Of a stretch of DNA of 64,000 nt, positions 30,270-40,722 are shown in pieces. This stretch comes from Takakia lepidozioides. Taxonomy: Eukaryota > Streptophyta > Takakiopsida > Takakiales > Takakiaceae. How positions within the stretch are numbered: position 1 is the stretch's first letter; each line of letters starts with the position of its first letter. A program made the translations under genes and the position numbers. The stretch spans positions 13,642,001 through 13,706,000 of the forward strand of contig CM060734.1 of the NCBI GenBank assembly GCA_030704615.1. Direction: 5' to 3'. Below the pieces are notes generated by a model. It made no database searches and was not told the origin of the DNA. It saw only the letters and a program-made list of their open reading frames with translations.

Positions 30270-30932
30270 CTTGAACTTTTTCCAGCCACCGCGCTGCTCC
30301 TCCTCCATCCGGGAGCTGCTGTCATTGAGCGTACTCCGCTACTCTTTTTCAAGGATGCCGTGCCGCTGAAATCCAGCCGACTGCCCTTATCATGGCCACG
30401 ATTATGCTATGTTCAAACCAGAATCAGGAGACATCATTGTCTGGCTCTTTGTTTTCACAGACGTTGCTGGAATCAAGCAAGAGTCTTTGCGCGCAATGGA
30501 GTATCTGGAGGGCTATTACCGCTTTGAGCGAGGTGAGGGCGAGGGTCAATGCGGTCCGTGGGTCCTGAAAATTGTTGACCTCGATATACCAAGCTGGAAA
30601 GGGATGTCGGATAGATCACGCACGGCCTCGCTTTGGCGCTGGAACTGCTGCCAGTGGACCAGGGAGGACGGCACCGGGGAAACTATATACGTGCAGATCA
30701 CTCCGCTCTTCCAGTGTATGGAGACATTCGGCTGCGTTGCGAAGACGAATCGCACGGGCACATGAGGCCCACAGTGACCTTGTCAATGTATGATGGTGGT
30801 ATCATTGATGGACATGACATTGTCGTCGGCTCCAGCAAGGGCAGCAGAACGACCGAATTGCAGTTTACCTCGAGGTGCCGCAGCAGTGATGAGCTTGTTT
30901 TGAGGGGTATCGAAGTTCCGTCGACTTGGTGA
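30270..30932 (+). pseudogene. diverged, broken paralogue of the 256-residue cargo protein
   Basis: Homology to the minus-strand gene begins around SSIRELLSLSVLRYSF and SRMPC, hits a TGA at 30367-30369 (the paralogue has Arg), and continues NPADCPYHGHDYAMFKPESG, DIIVWLFVFTDVAG, YYRFERGEGEG, SLWRWNCCQWTREDG. A frameshift near 30690 separates it from LPVYGDIRLRCEDESHGHM, LSMYDGGIIDGHDIVV and ELVLRGIEVPSTW ending at 30932. An AATAAA occurs at 31001-31006. It lies head-to-head with its paralogue. Confidence 0.6.
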
Positions 30933-31189
30933 AGCCCATGTAGAAGGAGGAAGGGCTTAGTTTTGTCTGCAGTTGGTAAATGTGAGACATCGTGTCCGAT
31001 CAATAAACCCATCGTACCTCACTTCTGTATGATTGTGTTTCATTGTGTTGAATAACTGTCGGAATTGGCCCACTGTTTACAATTTGATGTCTCATTTCTA
31101 CAATGTGTCTGTCCGGATGAATATAGCAGAGTAACCGGTATGTGAGTCATGTGTCAAGAATATACCAGAGTAACGCCATGTCGGACATT

Positions 31190-31920
31190 GAAATGCGGCA
31201 CCGCATTTCCATGTCGGCACCGAAATGCGGCGCCGCATTTCCATGTCGGGCACCGAAATGCGGTGCATCATTTCCGTCCAGGTACACGAAATACCAACAC
31301 GGGTCTATAAATTGATCAGAAAACGAGGTTGGCATTGCAAATGCGGCGACGCATTTCCAGCTTGGCAATGGAAACTTCTTTTTGGACAAGGAATGCGGTG
31401 CCGCATTTCCGTACAACACTTCGAAAAGTGTGACATTTCCGACCAGCGCGATGGAATGCGTTACCGCATTTCCGAGAGAGGGTCTGCAAATGGACAAATT
31501 GCGATGTCCGTTCTGGAAATGCGGCGCCGCATTTCCATGTCCGTCATCGACTTTTTTTTAACAATGGAATGCGGTGCCAATTTTTTGCTGATGGGCCTGC
31601 AGTTCGAACAACGACCATCCCCAATACTGAAATGCGGCACCGCATTTTCAATCCCGCCATGTCGACCTCCTTGTTCGACCTCGTTGTTCGACCTCTGTAA
31701 GCGTGGTGGCATCCATGAAATGAGCGGGAGAGGCCAAAACTGGCGTGTGGACAAAGGAAATTTTGGAAATGCGGCACCGCATTTCCAATTCAAATTACTT
31801 TTTACTATGCCAACATTGAAATGGAAAATTTAGTCCCTCCCCTGTTTTGGAAATGCGGTGCCGCATTTCCAAAAGAGGTTCTTAGAGTTCCCCTGTTTTG
31901 GAAATGCGGTGCCCCATTTC
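31190..31920. repeat. cluster of 12 AAATGCGGCGCCGCATTT-type palindromes with unrelated spacers
   Basis: Palindromes at about 31190, 31222, 31255, 31339, 31390, 31453, 31515, 31565, 31629, 31764, 31849 and 31900. The best copies read GAAATGCGGCGCCGCATTTC; the centre is often GGCACC or GGTGCC, so one half is often changed. Spacers are about 11-115 bp and look mostly unrelated (31190-31260 share ATGTCGG, the last two share CCCCTGTTTT). No array of equal spacing, so not a simple tandem repeat. Confidence 0.85.
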
Positions 31921-32057
31921 TGATTTTGGGAGCGTCGTGGTTTGGGCGATTGTGTGGCTGGAATGCACACTGGAGAGGGGTCACGAATGTCGGGCAGAAT
32001 TTCCTTTATATACTCTGGAAGAGAATTTACATTTACAGAGACTTCATTAAAATTCTA
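31921..32057. other. 3' flank of the family B gene
   Basis: AT-rich sequence after the stop codon of the minus-strand gene; nothing further recognised. Confidence 0.4.
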
Positions 32058-35000
32058 TTAATCTTGAAAATCATCCGAATCCTCATCCTGTTCTAGACTG
32101 TCCTGCTCCTCCTCCACCCCCTCAGTGCCTCTCTCATCTCCAACGGACTGCTCGTTGGCCAGGCTTTCGAAAATCCCATCTTCCCCTTGCGGAACTGTCC
32201 ATCTCACCTCCGTTGGGTCGTCTTCCTCCCTGTCTGCGTCGCTCTCATCCGCTGAATCACATATGTACTTTCGTACCCGTCTACCTGTCTGAGCTGCTGC
32301 CAACTCTTTCCTTATCCTTCTGTCCTCCCTAGCCCTCTCCAAAATCTGCTCTACTTTACTGGGATTCTCACTTCTTCTAATCGCTGTATTTGCGAGTTTA
32401 GCTGCATAACTAGGAAGGGAGTAGTCCCTCATCGGGCTCGTCATGAAATCGGCCCTCGCAAAGAACGGGACATTCTTCCTGGCAGGAAGTGTAGGCCCTA
32501 CATGTTTCGACCCGGACCCTGCAATCCTGCACATGACAATCATCAACGAGACTAATGAGAACCACAGTCGGGAAATTCGTTTGACATAAATGACCCAGAA
32601 GGCTTTGCAAACTTACAATGTTTGCACTCACTCGTATTCCGGGTTCTCCTCCGCATCAATGTCCACTGTATCTTCCTCGGACTCCGACGAATCCGAGGAG
32701 ACTTCCGCTCTGTCGGGAGCCTTCACATTCCGTTGCAGCCCCTCCAGATGGGATCCCCACACGGATGAATCCTCCTCGTAGGCAAAGAGGTGCCGGTCGG
32801 AAAACCGCCCAGCCCACATTGAGGCACCTGTTACAATGCCATCCACACATTACCACATGGCGCTTCAGATGTTGCGAACTACATCCTAACGAGAATTTGC
32901 AGAACAGCAGAGATCAAGATTCTGCATACCTGTCCCACAGATGAGGTCGAGCACTGTGCCCTCCACGTCTGTGCATGTCTCCATAATTGTCTGAATGAAG
33001 GCAGGGCTCCGAGTCCGTGAGTACCGCAGGGGTTCCGTTGAAGTGAGGCTATGAGGGAGAAGTTCCTTGGGAACGTTGTTGAACAGAACGTCGTAATCGA
33101 GTGGGTCGCAGTTCGGGTCAACCTTTCCTCCCTCCTTCCGGAAAGCAAAGGTGGAGTTCTCCTTCACAAAGCAGTATGCATCGAACTGCTTCGTCTGCAT
33201 ACACAGGGGGAAAACGATTAGAAACCGAATGCGGCACCGCATTTGAAAACACCCAAGCAAATGAATGGACGAGTGCCAGTGTCGTAATCACCTTCTTCCC
33301 TTCCGACCGAAGGCCCAGTGTGTTGATGCACGTCCACTTCTTTTTCAGAATCGGGACGGCGCTCTTGCGCGGTCCACTTCGCAATTCCTGTCTGAGTGTT
33401 TTTTCCTCTGCTCGCCAGGACAACCACACAGCCTCTGTCGTCCAACACCATGCGGGCAAGCCCGAATCCTTTCTTCCAAAAGTCCTCTGAGTACCTGTTC
33501 CAAGATGGCAAAGCTTGCAGTCCTTCCACAGGCTCTCCGTCCGGAATATCCAAGATGATCATATCGCAAGACCACTCGGTGGCATTTCCGCCCCTCCTAC
33601 AATCCTTGTCTGCACACACCCTCTCAAAGAACGAGACCATATTCTGAAATCCTGGGGTGTCGGAAGGCTCTTCGGCAGTCGCCTTCTTCAGTGCTCTGCC
33701 CTTCAGACCCTCCATGGTCTTCAGGTATGCCAACTTGGCTGCCCGTCCATCCAAAGCCGCCAAGAAACTCTCATTTACACACTGGACTACAGTTTCGGGA
33801 GCCACTTTCGGCCTCTTCATTTCCACCGGCTCGAAAGGGTGCCCCCCTGGGGGGTTGAAGAGTGCCTTCTTTGCCGAGCCAGTTCTCGTGCCTCTCGTGA
33901 CAACGGTGGGCACAGGGGAGGCAGCCTGCGTTTGGGGGGTGGGCTGGTTGCAAAGTCTCCATCGGAGTCCTCTTCCTCACCCTCTTCCTGAACAGGCTGT
34001 TTCTGCTTCTTCGTTTTGGCGGGTGTCACAACAGCTGCTCCTTGCTGGCGAGTCCTCTTCTTCGACCCCTTCTGTTGGGCCTGCACAGCTGCATCCACCG
34101 TCTTTTGTGCCATCTCAGCTGCCTTTCTGGATTCTTCCAGAGCAGCAGATTCCTTTGCCGACTTTGGCCCAGCAGGGACACGTCTTTCTTTTCTCTTCTC
34201 TTCTGCCATGGCGTGCAGATCTTTCTCAGACTCGTCAACAATACCGCCAGACATGTCCAGGTACCACGGGCATCCAACGAGATGCGCGGGATGCCATTGT
34301 TTCTGCATCTCGGGTGTGTAGACACAGCTTGGGCCCGCCACGGTCCAAGCCATGAAGAACGGGGGCTCTTGAGCCAGGGCCCCTGTCTGAAGGAGGACGT
34401 ATTTCATATACCTGCAAGGCAGTCAGCATGCGTGAGCAAAAGTTGAGACCAACCTACTGGCAGAGTGCCACCGAAAACAGAAAATGCGAATGCGGTGCCG
34501 CATTTCGAGACAAACCTCGTAACCAGGCTTCGCATACAAGGGCAGCTGTGCTTCACCTGTAAACAATTCGCATTGCAGCTTTCCCCGCTCCCTCCTGATG
34601 TGTAAACTCCACGCTCCTTCTTGCTGTCTGTAGCTCTCTGGCGAAAAGGTTGTCCTTGTACGCACATCTGAAACGTGTCACGTAGTCTTCCAATGTCTGT
34701 GTTCCATCCCATTTGACGTACAAGCCGAACGAATTTGTGTGCATCACGACTTGCTCCTTCGCATTCGACATTACCTGCCATTCCCAAATCCATTGTCACG
34801 TAGCAGTTCAGGGAATTCATGTCAGAAAAGCAAATCTGGGGAAGTACCTTGAATTACCTGGAACCACCAAGTCATACGGTTGAGCCACACATCCACTGCA
34901 GGGTCGGAAACTTCCAGTGGAAAAGACCACATTGTCCTTATGCTCTCGGATGCATTCCAGATCGACAGCCACCGTGTCTGCCATTTCCGATCCAATGTCA

Positions 35001-36105
35001 GGAGCTGGAAGAGAGTGGCTATTGCTAGGAAGGAACTTCAGTGCATTGAAACCTCACCTTCTCTTTCGCCTCCACACATGCCGTTGAGAGGTGATGCAGT
35101 TTCTCCAATTGCATGGTCGGCTGCATGGCCCGAGAATAGTGTTTTGCAATCTCGGGGATGATGAGTCCTTTCCAAGTGCCGGTCTGCAATTGCCACAGCT
35201 TCACAAGCTTTGACTTGTATTTGGTTCTGGACTTGACCACCGGCTTCCTCAAGTGCTCAGTCAATGACTGCAACGTTTTTGACCTGCCCCTCACTTTCCA
35301 TGAAGAAGCGTTTGGCATGGGCCCAAATCCAGCTTGATGTTTGACTGCCAACAAAAACATGCAGAAGCGTTACATTCGATTCATGTGGAACATTACTGAA
35401 AATTGGGGAAGGATGAGCAGAGGGAAATTGGAGGACGACTTACTTCGTATATCACTCCACCCATTCCATCCATAGTGAGACGATACATGTCCGTTGTTTT
35501 TGCAACGGCTTTCTGAATGAGCTCGGGGCTCCAGCATTTCCGCAAACATCTGCGGATAGTGAGACCAGTTTCCTCACCCTGTACAGCATGTGTGCCATGT
35601 GGGTATGCACGTACGCATTTTCAGTGACCCTGCAAGGCACACTCTCCAGTTCAGTACACGGAAGCACGGAAACAAACCAGAATGGAACCGAAATGCGGCA
35701 CCGCATTTCGAACGTGCTAGGAGGGTATGGTGAGTATCTTACGAGTTGAGGTCCGCATGGCATTCTTGAGCAGGGAGGAGTCTGCCGCCTTCACCTTGAG
35801 GATGACCACACTCAAAATGTAATGCCCGCCAATGTGCTTGGCATGGTTCGCTTGATGTATCCCACCAGGCGAGAAGTCGGTGACCCGTCCCACACAAGAA
35901 CATTTTACCGAGACATATGGCCGAAGTCGGGATCACCCTCAGGGTCGCCCGAATTCGTTGTTGCGAGTGTGCCAGTGGGGTGTATACACGTTGAAAATTC
36001 ATCGGCAGTGGGTCCACGATTTTCGCCGTCCTCATTCTCAATGGAAAACGTTAAAACGCTGCCGTCCCAGACGGTAACATTCTCGAAATGCAACTTGAGC
36101 TGATC
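32058..36105 (-). pseudogene. second copy of the family B ParB-MTase-like gene
   Basis: Exons (minus): 36105-35743 (cut by the gap), 35629-35444, 35344-35058, 34977-34858, 34774-34557, 34411-33292, 33194-32930, 32827-32632, 32526-32058. Exon order, phases and several lengths equal the copy at 2-5520. Conserved marks: QLKLHFENV with GHRLLAW (ParB-like), HYSRAMQPTMQLEKLHHL, MTWWFQ, EPPFFMAW, CDMIILDIPDGE, CVVVLASRGK, RYSRTRSPAFIQTIMETC, VLDLICGTG and an acidic end, EDSDDFQD. Frameshifts occur in exon 1 (around KMFL/GTGHR), exon 3 and near 33355 in exon 6, so it is not functional. Introns 1, 5 and 6 each contain one AAATGCGGCRCCGCATTT-type palindrome (35690, 34487, 33228). Confidence 0.65.
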
Positions 36106-36605
36106 NNNNNNNNNNNNNNNNNNNNNNNNNNNNNNNNNNNNNNNNNNNNNNNNNNNNNNNNNNNNNNNNNNNNNNNNNNNNNNNNNNNNNNNNNNNNNNN
36201 NNNNNNNNNNNNNNNNNNNNNNNNNNNNNNNNNNNNNNNNNNNNNNNNNNNNNNNNNNNNNNNNNNNNNNNNNNNNNNNNNNNNNNNNNNNNNNNNNNNN
36301 NNNNNNNNNNNNNNNNNNNNNNNNNNNNNNNNNNNNNNNNNNNNNNNNNNNNNNNNNNNNNNNNNNNNNNNNNNNNNNNNNNNNNNNNNNNNNNNNNNNN
36401 NNNNNNNNNNNNNNNNNNNNNNNNNNNNNNNNNNNNNNNNNNNNNNNNNNNNNNNNNNNNNNNNNNNNNNNNNNNNNNNNNNNNNNNNNNNNNNNNNNNN
36501 NNNNNNNNNNNNNNNNNNNNNNNNNNNNNNNNNNNNNNNNNNNNNNNNNNNNNNNNNNNNNNNNNNNNNNNNNNNNNNNNNNNNNNNNNNNNNNNNNNNN
36601 NNNNN
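36106..36605. other. assembly gap (500 N)
   Basis: Exactly 500 N, a conventional placeholder; true length unknown. It removes the N-terminal part of the family B gene copy. Confidence 0.99.
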
Positions 36606-37394
36606 GAGCTTGGCTTGCGGTCCACATACAATGGTACGCCCATCCTTTTCGGATAGTAGAACTGTACTGCTGCCAGTACCTCAGACTCTGGCCACACAAA
36701 GGTCCGACATATGTCTTCCTACCAGTAACCTGTTTTGCTCGAACTAAGATATTACTATATCGTTCACTTGTTTCCACGTGCATGTATTTTTGTATGTTGG
36801 AGGGTTCATGTTTTTCTGCTTTCCGAAAACTTGCTTTCCTCATTCGACCTCCGACAAGGAAATGCGGCGCCGCATTTCCAAGTATCGTCGTAGGTACCCC
36901 CAGAGGCGGCCTTCGCCAACACCAAACCGCTCCGAAATTTCGCACGTGCGAACCCTAATGCGGCACCCTATTTCCCAGTTCAGTTGCAAACCTTTCCCGC
37001 CGAATACCCGAAGAAGACAGAATTGTGAAGTACTGCAGACTGTATTGGTGCAGACTCCATTGGTTCAATCGCGGCAAAAGGGTCAGCTTCATTCCAATGT
37101 TAAGGCATGTAAAACCGCGGAATACTCTATACAGGCCAGTATGCGACGTCCTTTTGCAGTGGTATACTGGATTTCCCGTTGCACGGTCACTTATTTCCAT
37201 GAGCGGATCTAAAAAACCATGAGCGGACTTGTTACTGACGACATATCTTCGCCGCATTACATGATCTGGAACGTCCAAAAACGGCAAGGTCAAATAAAAA
37301 ACTATTATTTTAATACTTGTTTAATCTGCCGCATTTCCAAATTTGGAGGAGTCCGCTCATGAAATCCGCGTATCTTAGACTTCGGCTCACCGCT
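36606..37394. other. 5' flank of the second family B gene copy
   Basis: Near the gap a minus-strand frame reads WPESEVLAAVQFYYPKRMGV, possibly part of the gene's N-terminus; I cannot align it to the first copy. Contains GGAAATGCGGCGCCGCATTT at 36859 and a decayed AATGCGGCACCCTATTTC at 36958. CATGAGCGGA repeats near 37199 and 37217 belong to the subterminal region. Confidence 0.45.
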
Positions 37395-37456
37395 CATGCG
37401 GCTCATGCGGCTCATGGCTCATGGCTCATGGTTTCTGCTCATGAAATAGTAAACCT
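37395..37456. repeat. right terminal inverted repeat of family B copy 2
   Basis: Repeated GCTCATGCG/GCTCATG units followed by GCTCATGAAATAGTAAACCT ending at 37456. The outer 8 bp differ from the left end, the inner 13 bp are identical. Confidence 0.75.
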
Positions 37457-37465
37457 CCTTCGGAT
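37457..37465. repeat. 9-bp target site duplicate, right
   Basis: CCTTCGGAT, partner of 28786-28794. Removing one copy and the insert restores a continuous MULE reading frame across the junction. Confidence 0.8.
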
Positions 37466-39175
37466 GGCAGCCCAATTTGCTTGTGCGTTGTCCGCCATGA
37501 AACCACGGGAATTGGGAGGGGGCAATCCCACCTTCGCCATCTATTCGTTTATTCCCTGCCAAAGAAGCATCTCCGATTGTGTGTCCTCTCCTTTCATCTC
37601 ACAAATAGCAATTGTCATTAGCATCTTGCAGTGGGTGTCGTAGACATGTGCACCCATTGTCATCCACTGGTGATTTGTAATTTGCTTGATATGGTCGAAT
37701 ATGACCCAACTGTTTGACAAGTCCCCACTCGTCATCCTGTCGACCAATTCGACGCCGCTACCAGGTCCACACGTGGACATTTTGAATACGAAACAACGAT
37801 CTGCCTCAGTCCCTTGTCCTGGAAACCTACTTCCATGAATGTAGTCATATCCACATCGTCGCTTCACCTCCAGAATGGAGTGCATATCCGAGCCACGCCC
37901 AATTTTCTGTTTGCATGAGACAATGTGGTTTCGGACATTCGGTGAACATACGTGGGACACCGACTCCAGCAATGCCTCCATTTCCTTCTCATCGAGAGGA
38001 ACTCTATCGGAGCCGTCTTCCGACATAATTCTGGCCAATGCCATCTTATGGGCGGCTTCGAGCAGTATCTGTTTGGGTTTGGCACCCGGTCTCAACTTAA
38101 CCTCCTCCTGAACGAGCTGCTCTGCCTCGTGGGCAGCCTCCCACGAGTTCCCCCTCGCCATTTTGTGACAATGGGAACCAACGTGTATGCAAGCTCGGGT
38201 GAGGTCAGGGAAACGGTGCAACACATAGAACTGCTTGGCATTACAAACAGACATGCAGTGTGGTGGTTCTTTGCAATGCGCACACTTAAATGTGGAGTTC
38301 GGAACCTTCTCCTGAGCTCGAAATGGTTGAGGAGCTGTGCCTGTCCAATCGGTCTCGTTCCTGTGACCTCTGGATTTAAAATGGAAGCAAGTTGGGGAGA
38401 AACACCACAACGCGCCCGCACAAACAACGTAGCACACCCGCACACCATCGAGCATCTTCATGTTGGTGGTTTTGGTGACGCACCAAGGATAACCATCATG
38501 TTTTATATCCATATCTGTCAACATTCCGGACGCCCTCGAGTAGTCCGTCCAAGGAGGGAACTCAAAGAAGATATTACCGTCGACGTCTGCGGGAAGGCAT
38601 GTAACCGATTTAATTGCGAACTTGCTGTAGTCCAGCCCGGCCAGCTCCGAGCGGTGTCCCTCCATGTGAAGCCCTCGCAGAATTTCAAGAATAGATCGAA
38701 CTGCGGTGCTCGTGCTGGGAATATGACTCCCTCGTCCACTGACGTCCATTGAGGACTTGCCTGATCTCCAGGACGACCTCAGAACTTCCATGACCTCGTC
38801 TGAGTCGGACAGGTTGTGAACAACCCGGTTCTCGCTCATCTTCATGGATGGGTTCGGCTCTGGATTTACTTCATTGCGGACTTCTCTCTTTGAGGTAGCC
38901 ACTCTCTGATTTGTGGATTGTTTCGTGGAAGGCGCCAGGATAGAAGGTGCATTTGGCGGGCAAATGAAGTCCCCAACAGCCCTGTATATGACGCTGTCCG
39001 ATGGTGGAACTCGCCATTCCCTGCCATTGCCAAAATCATCGTGGAGCACAACAATACTCTCGACAACAACGCCGTTTGAGTCCTTCCTTTCCTCCTCCAA
39101 AAAACCGACCCCGGTTTTAGGTGGTATCGAACGCACAGATATTTCTCCATCACCCGGCAGATGTCCCCTCTGCAC
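37457..39175 (-). CDS. MULE transposase 5' part
   Basis: 544 codons from 39175 to a TAG at 37543-37541, then 25 more codons in the same frame, MAKVGLPPPNSRGFMADNAQ then ANWAAIRRR, up to the family B insertion. Residues 150-300 contain DIKHDGYPWCVTKTTNMKML, CFSPTCFHFKSRGH and KCAHCKEPPHCMSVC. The catalytic core begins near SWVIFDHIKQITNHQWMTMG with AHVYDTHCKMLMTIAICEMK. The true start is uncertain; 39175 is not an obvious ATG context. Confidence 0.7.
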
Positions 39176-39527
39176 GGAAATGAAGCTCTATGCTCGTGAG
39201 GAGGGCAGTACACTGTAGCGCTCGGGTTTTCCGCCATGGGAGATGTGCACACAAGACTCCCAGGATGGCGTGCGGGCAAGCTCCCTGGTAGAAGGGGGAT
39301 GCAGCGATGGGAAGGAATGCGGTGCCGATTTGTCCGAGCGACGAAGCCTGATCCAAATCCAAGGAGCCAACTATCTCAAAAATCCAGTCAGAGTGTTAAT
39401 GAACCTTGTCTTAGGAATGCGGCCCCTGGTCTTTGCGCAATAACTGCCAACGGTATGCAGTCAGAAAGTGGGGGGCCGTCCGGATGATGTCGGCTGAAGG
39501 GGAGAAGCCGGCACCGTGCCGTAACAT
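39176..39527. other. 5' flank of the MULE gene
   Basis: No clear coding signal. One decayed palindrome, GGAATGCGGTGCCGATTTG, lies near 39317, in the TGC flavour of the inserted family B element although outside it. Confidence 0.5.
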
Positions 39528-40345
39528 TACTACCCCCGGATGAAAATTCGGCACCGAATATCCAGCAGGGGCCGCATGTATGAAGTTGCCTCGGGCAGAG
39601 AGGCCGGAACCTATCCGACAGAGAACAACCCCCGGATGGAAATTCAGCGCCGAATTTCCATTCGGATCCCCCCGAAGGAAGTTGTGTCGGGGGGTCAGGC
39701 CGAAAACTGGCCGACATAAAAACCTCCTCGGATGGAAAAACGGCGCCGAATTTCCATCCGAGGCCGCTCGGATGCAGTCGGCTCGGGGGAAAAGCCGCCA
39801 CCTGGCCCTCACATTACAACCCCCGGACGGAAATTCGGCACCGAATATCCAACAGTGGAAGCCCGGATGAAGTCGCCTCGGGCGTAGAGGCCGGCGCGTG
39901 TTCGACAGAGAGCATCCCCTGGATGGAGATTCGTCGCCGAATTTCCATCCGGGCCCACCCAAACGAAGTCATGTCGGGGGGGCAGGCCGAAAACTGGCCG
40001 ACATAAAAACCTCCCCAGATGGGAAAACGGAGCCGAATTTCCATCCGGGGCCGTTCCGATGCAGTCGGGGGAGGGGGGAGAGGCCGGCACCTGGCCGTCA
40101 CATTTCAACCCCCGGACGGAAATTCGGCACCGAATATCCAACAGGTGACGCCCGGACGAAGTCGCCTCGGGCGTAGAGACCGACACTTGTCCGACAGAGA
40201 CCATCCCCCGGATGGAAATTCGCCGCCGAATTTCTATCCGGGCCCCCTCAAAGGAAGTCCGGTCGGGTGGTGAGGCCCAAAACTGGACGATATAAAAACC
40301 TCCCAGGATGGAAAAACGGCGCCGAATTTCCGTCCGAGGCCGTTC
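39528..40345. repeat. higher-order palindrome array, period about 288 bp
   Basis: Palindromes of GAAATTCGGCGCCGAATTTC type alternate with three spacer types: CCGACAGAG (39616, 39902, 40191), GGCCGACATAAAAACCTCC (near 39709, 39998, decayed at 40287), and a CCTGGCCCTCACATTACAAC type (39519, 39802, 40093). Each spacer is linked to its own palindrome variant (CCGAATTTC, ACGGCGCCGAATTT, CGGCACCGAATATC), giving about three copies of a three-palindrome unit. The single copy at 21478-21790 is the inverted counterpart. Confidence 0.85.
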
Positions 40346-40454
40346 GGATTTCCCTCTAGCAGTCAAGGATTCCATGAAAAACATGTCTAAAAGTGGACTT
40401 CAGCCACAAAACTAACAGTTTTTGTTTTTCTCCGAAAAACCAAGTGGCCACGCT

Positions 40455-40717
40455 CAGAATTACCTGCAGGAAGGTAATTCGGCGCTTCGACTTACCTGGC
40501 GAATGGAAATTCGGCGCCGAATTTCCATCCGCCAGCGATCCGAGTTACCTGCTGGATGGAAATTCGGCGCCGGATTTCCATCCATCCGGGCTTCGAATTA
40601 CCTGCAGGATGGAAATTCGGCGCCGGATTTCCATCCATCCGGGCTTCGAATTACCTGCAGGATGGAAATTCGGCGCCGAATTTCCATCCTGATCCGCTCC
40701 GAATTACCTGCATGACA
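40455..40717. repeat. palindrome array with GAATTACCTGCAGG linkers
   Basis: Four palindromes (GAAATTCGGCGCCGAATTTC or GGATTTC) joined by CGAATTACCTGCAGGATGG linkers; inverted counterpart of 20930-21478. Ends where unit U begins. Confidence 0.85.
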
Positions 40718-40722
40718 CAAAG

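Larger units (their letters stand above)
28795..37456. mobile_element. complete family B TIR element inserted in the MULE gene
   Basis: 8662 bp including a 500-N gap. Left end GGGGGCTGCTATTTCATGAG, right end (read inward) AGGTTTACTATTTCATGAGC; both continue into CATGAGC/GGCATGAGC repeats. It carries, from left: an unknown gene (29242-30012, minus), a broken paralogue in the opposite direction (30270-30932, plus), a palindrome cluster (31190-31920) and the ParB-MTase-like pseudogene (32058-36105, minus). I see no transposase in it, though the gap hides some sequence. The 9-bp duplication and TIRs suggest mobilisation by a MULE transposase in trans. Confidence 0.75.
26978..39175 (-). pseudogene. 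MULE (Mutator-like) transposase gene, split by an 8.7-kb insertion
   Basis: Three parts in order on the minus strand: 39175-37466 (with the insertion site at 37465), 28794-28480, then after an intron (donor GTGAGT at 28479, acceptor at 28394) 28393-26978. N-terminal Cys/His clusters (CFHFKSRGH; KCAHCKEPPHCMSVC) are followed by the core: HIKQITNHQWMTMGAHVYD, TAG, then PPNSRGFMADNAQANWAAIR on one side and IRRVYGQDPNVPMEG, CGFHFLQSLSQYTTRLV and CIQAWWTSSGA on the other, typical of plant MULEs. The last exon ends with a SWIM finger, C-x-C then YPCKHLYYIY. Defects are TAG at 37543-37541, TAG at 28327-28325 and the insertion. It would cut and paste DNA in the nucleus if intact. Confidence 0.8.

Noticed and set aside
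31190-31920. CRISPR-like array (repeats with unique spacers)
   Set aside because: The repeats are true palindromes with variable spacing, the context is a eukaryotic transposon with introns, and there are no cas genes.
35905-36945. Minus-strand ORFs running through the N gap
   Set aside because: The open frame across 36106-36605 is an artefact of N bases; only the parts outside the gap were used.
37952-38752. 266-residue plus-strand ORF opposite the MULE transposase
   Set aside because: The minus strand has a longer frame with MULE signatures; the plus frame has none.
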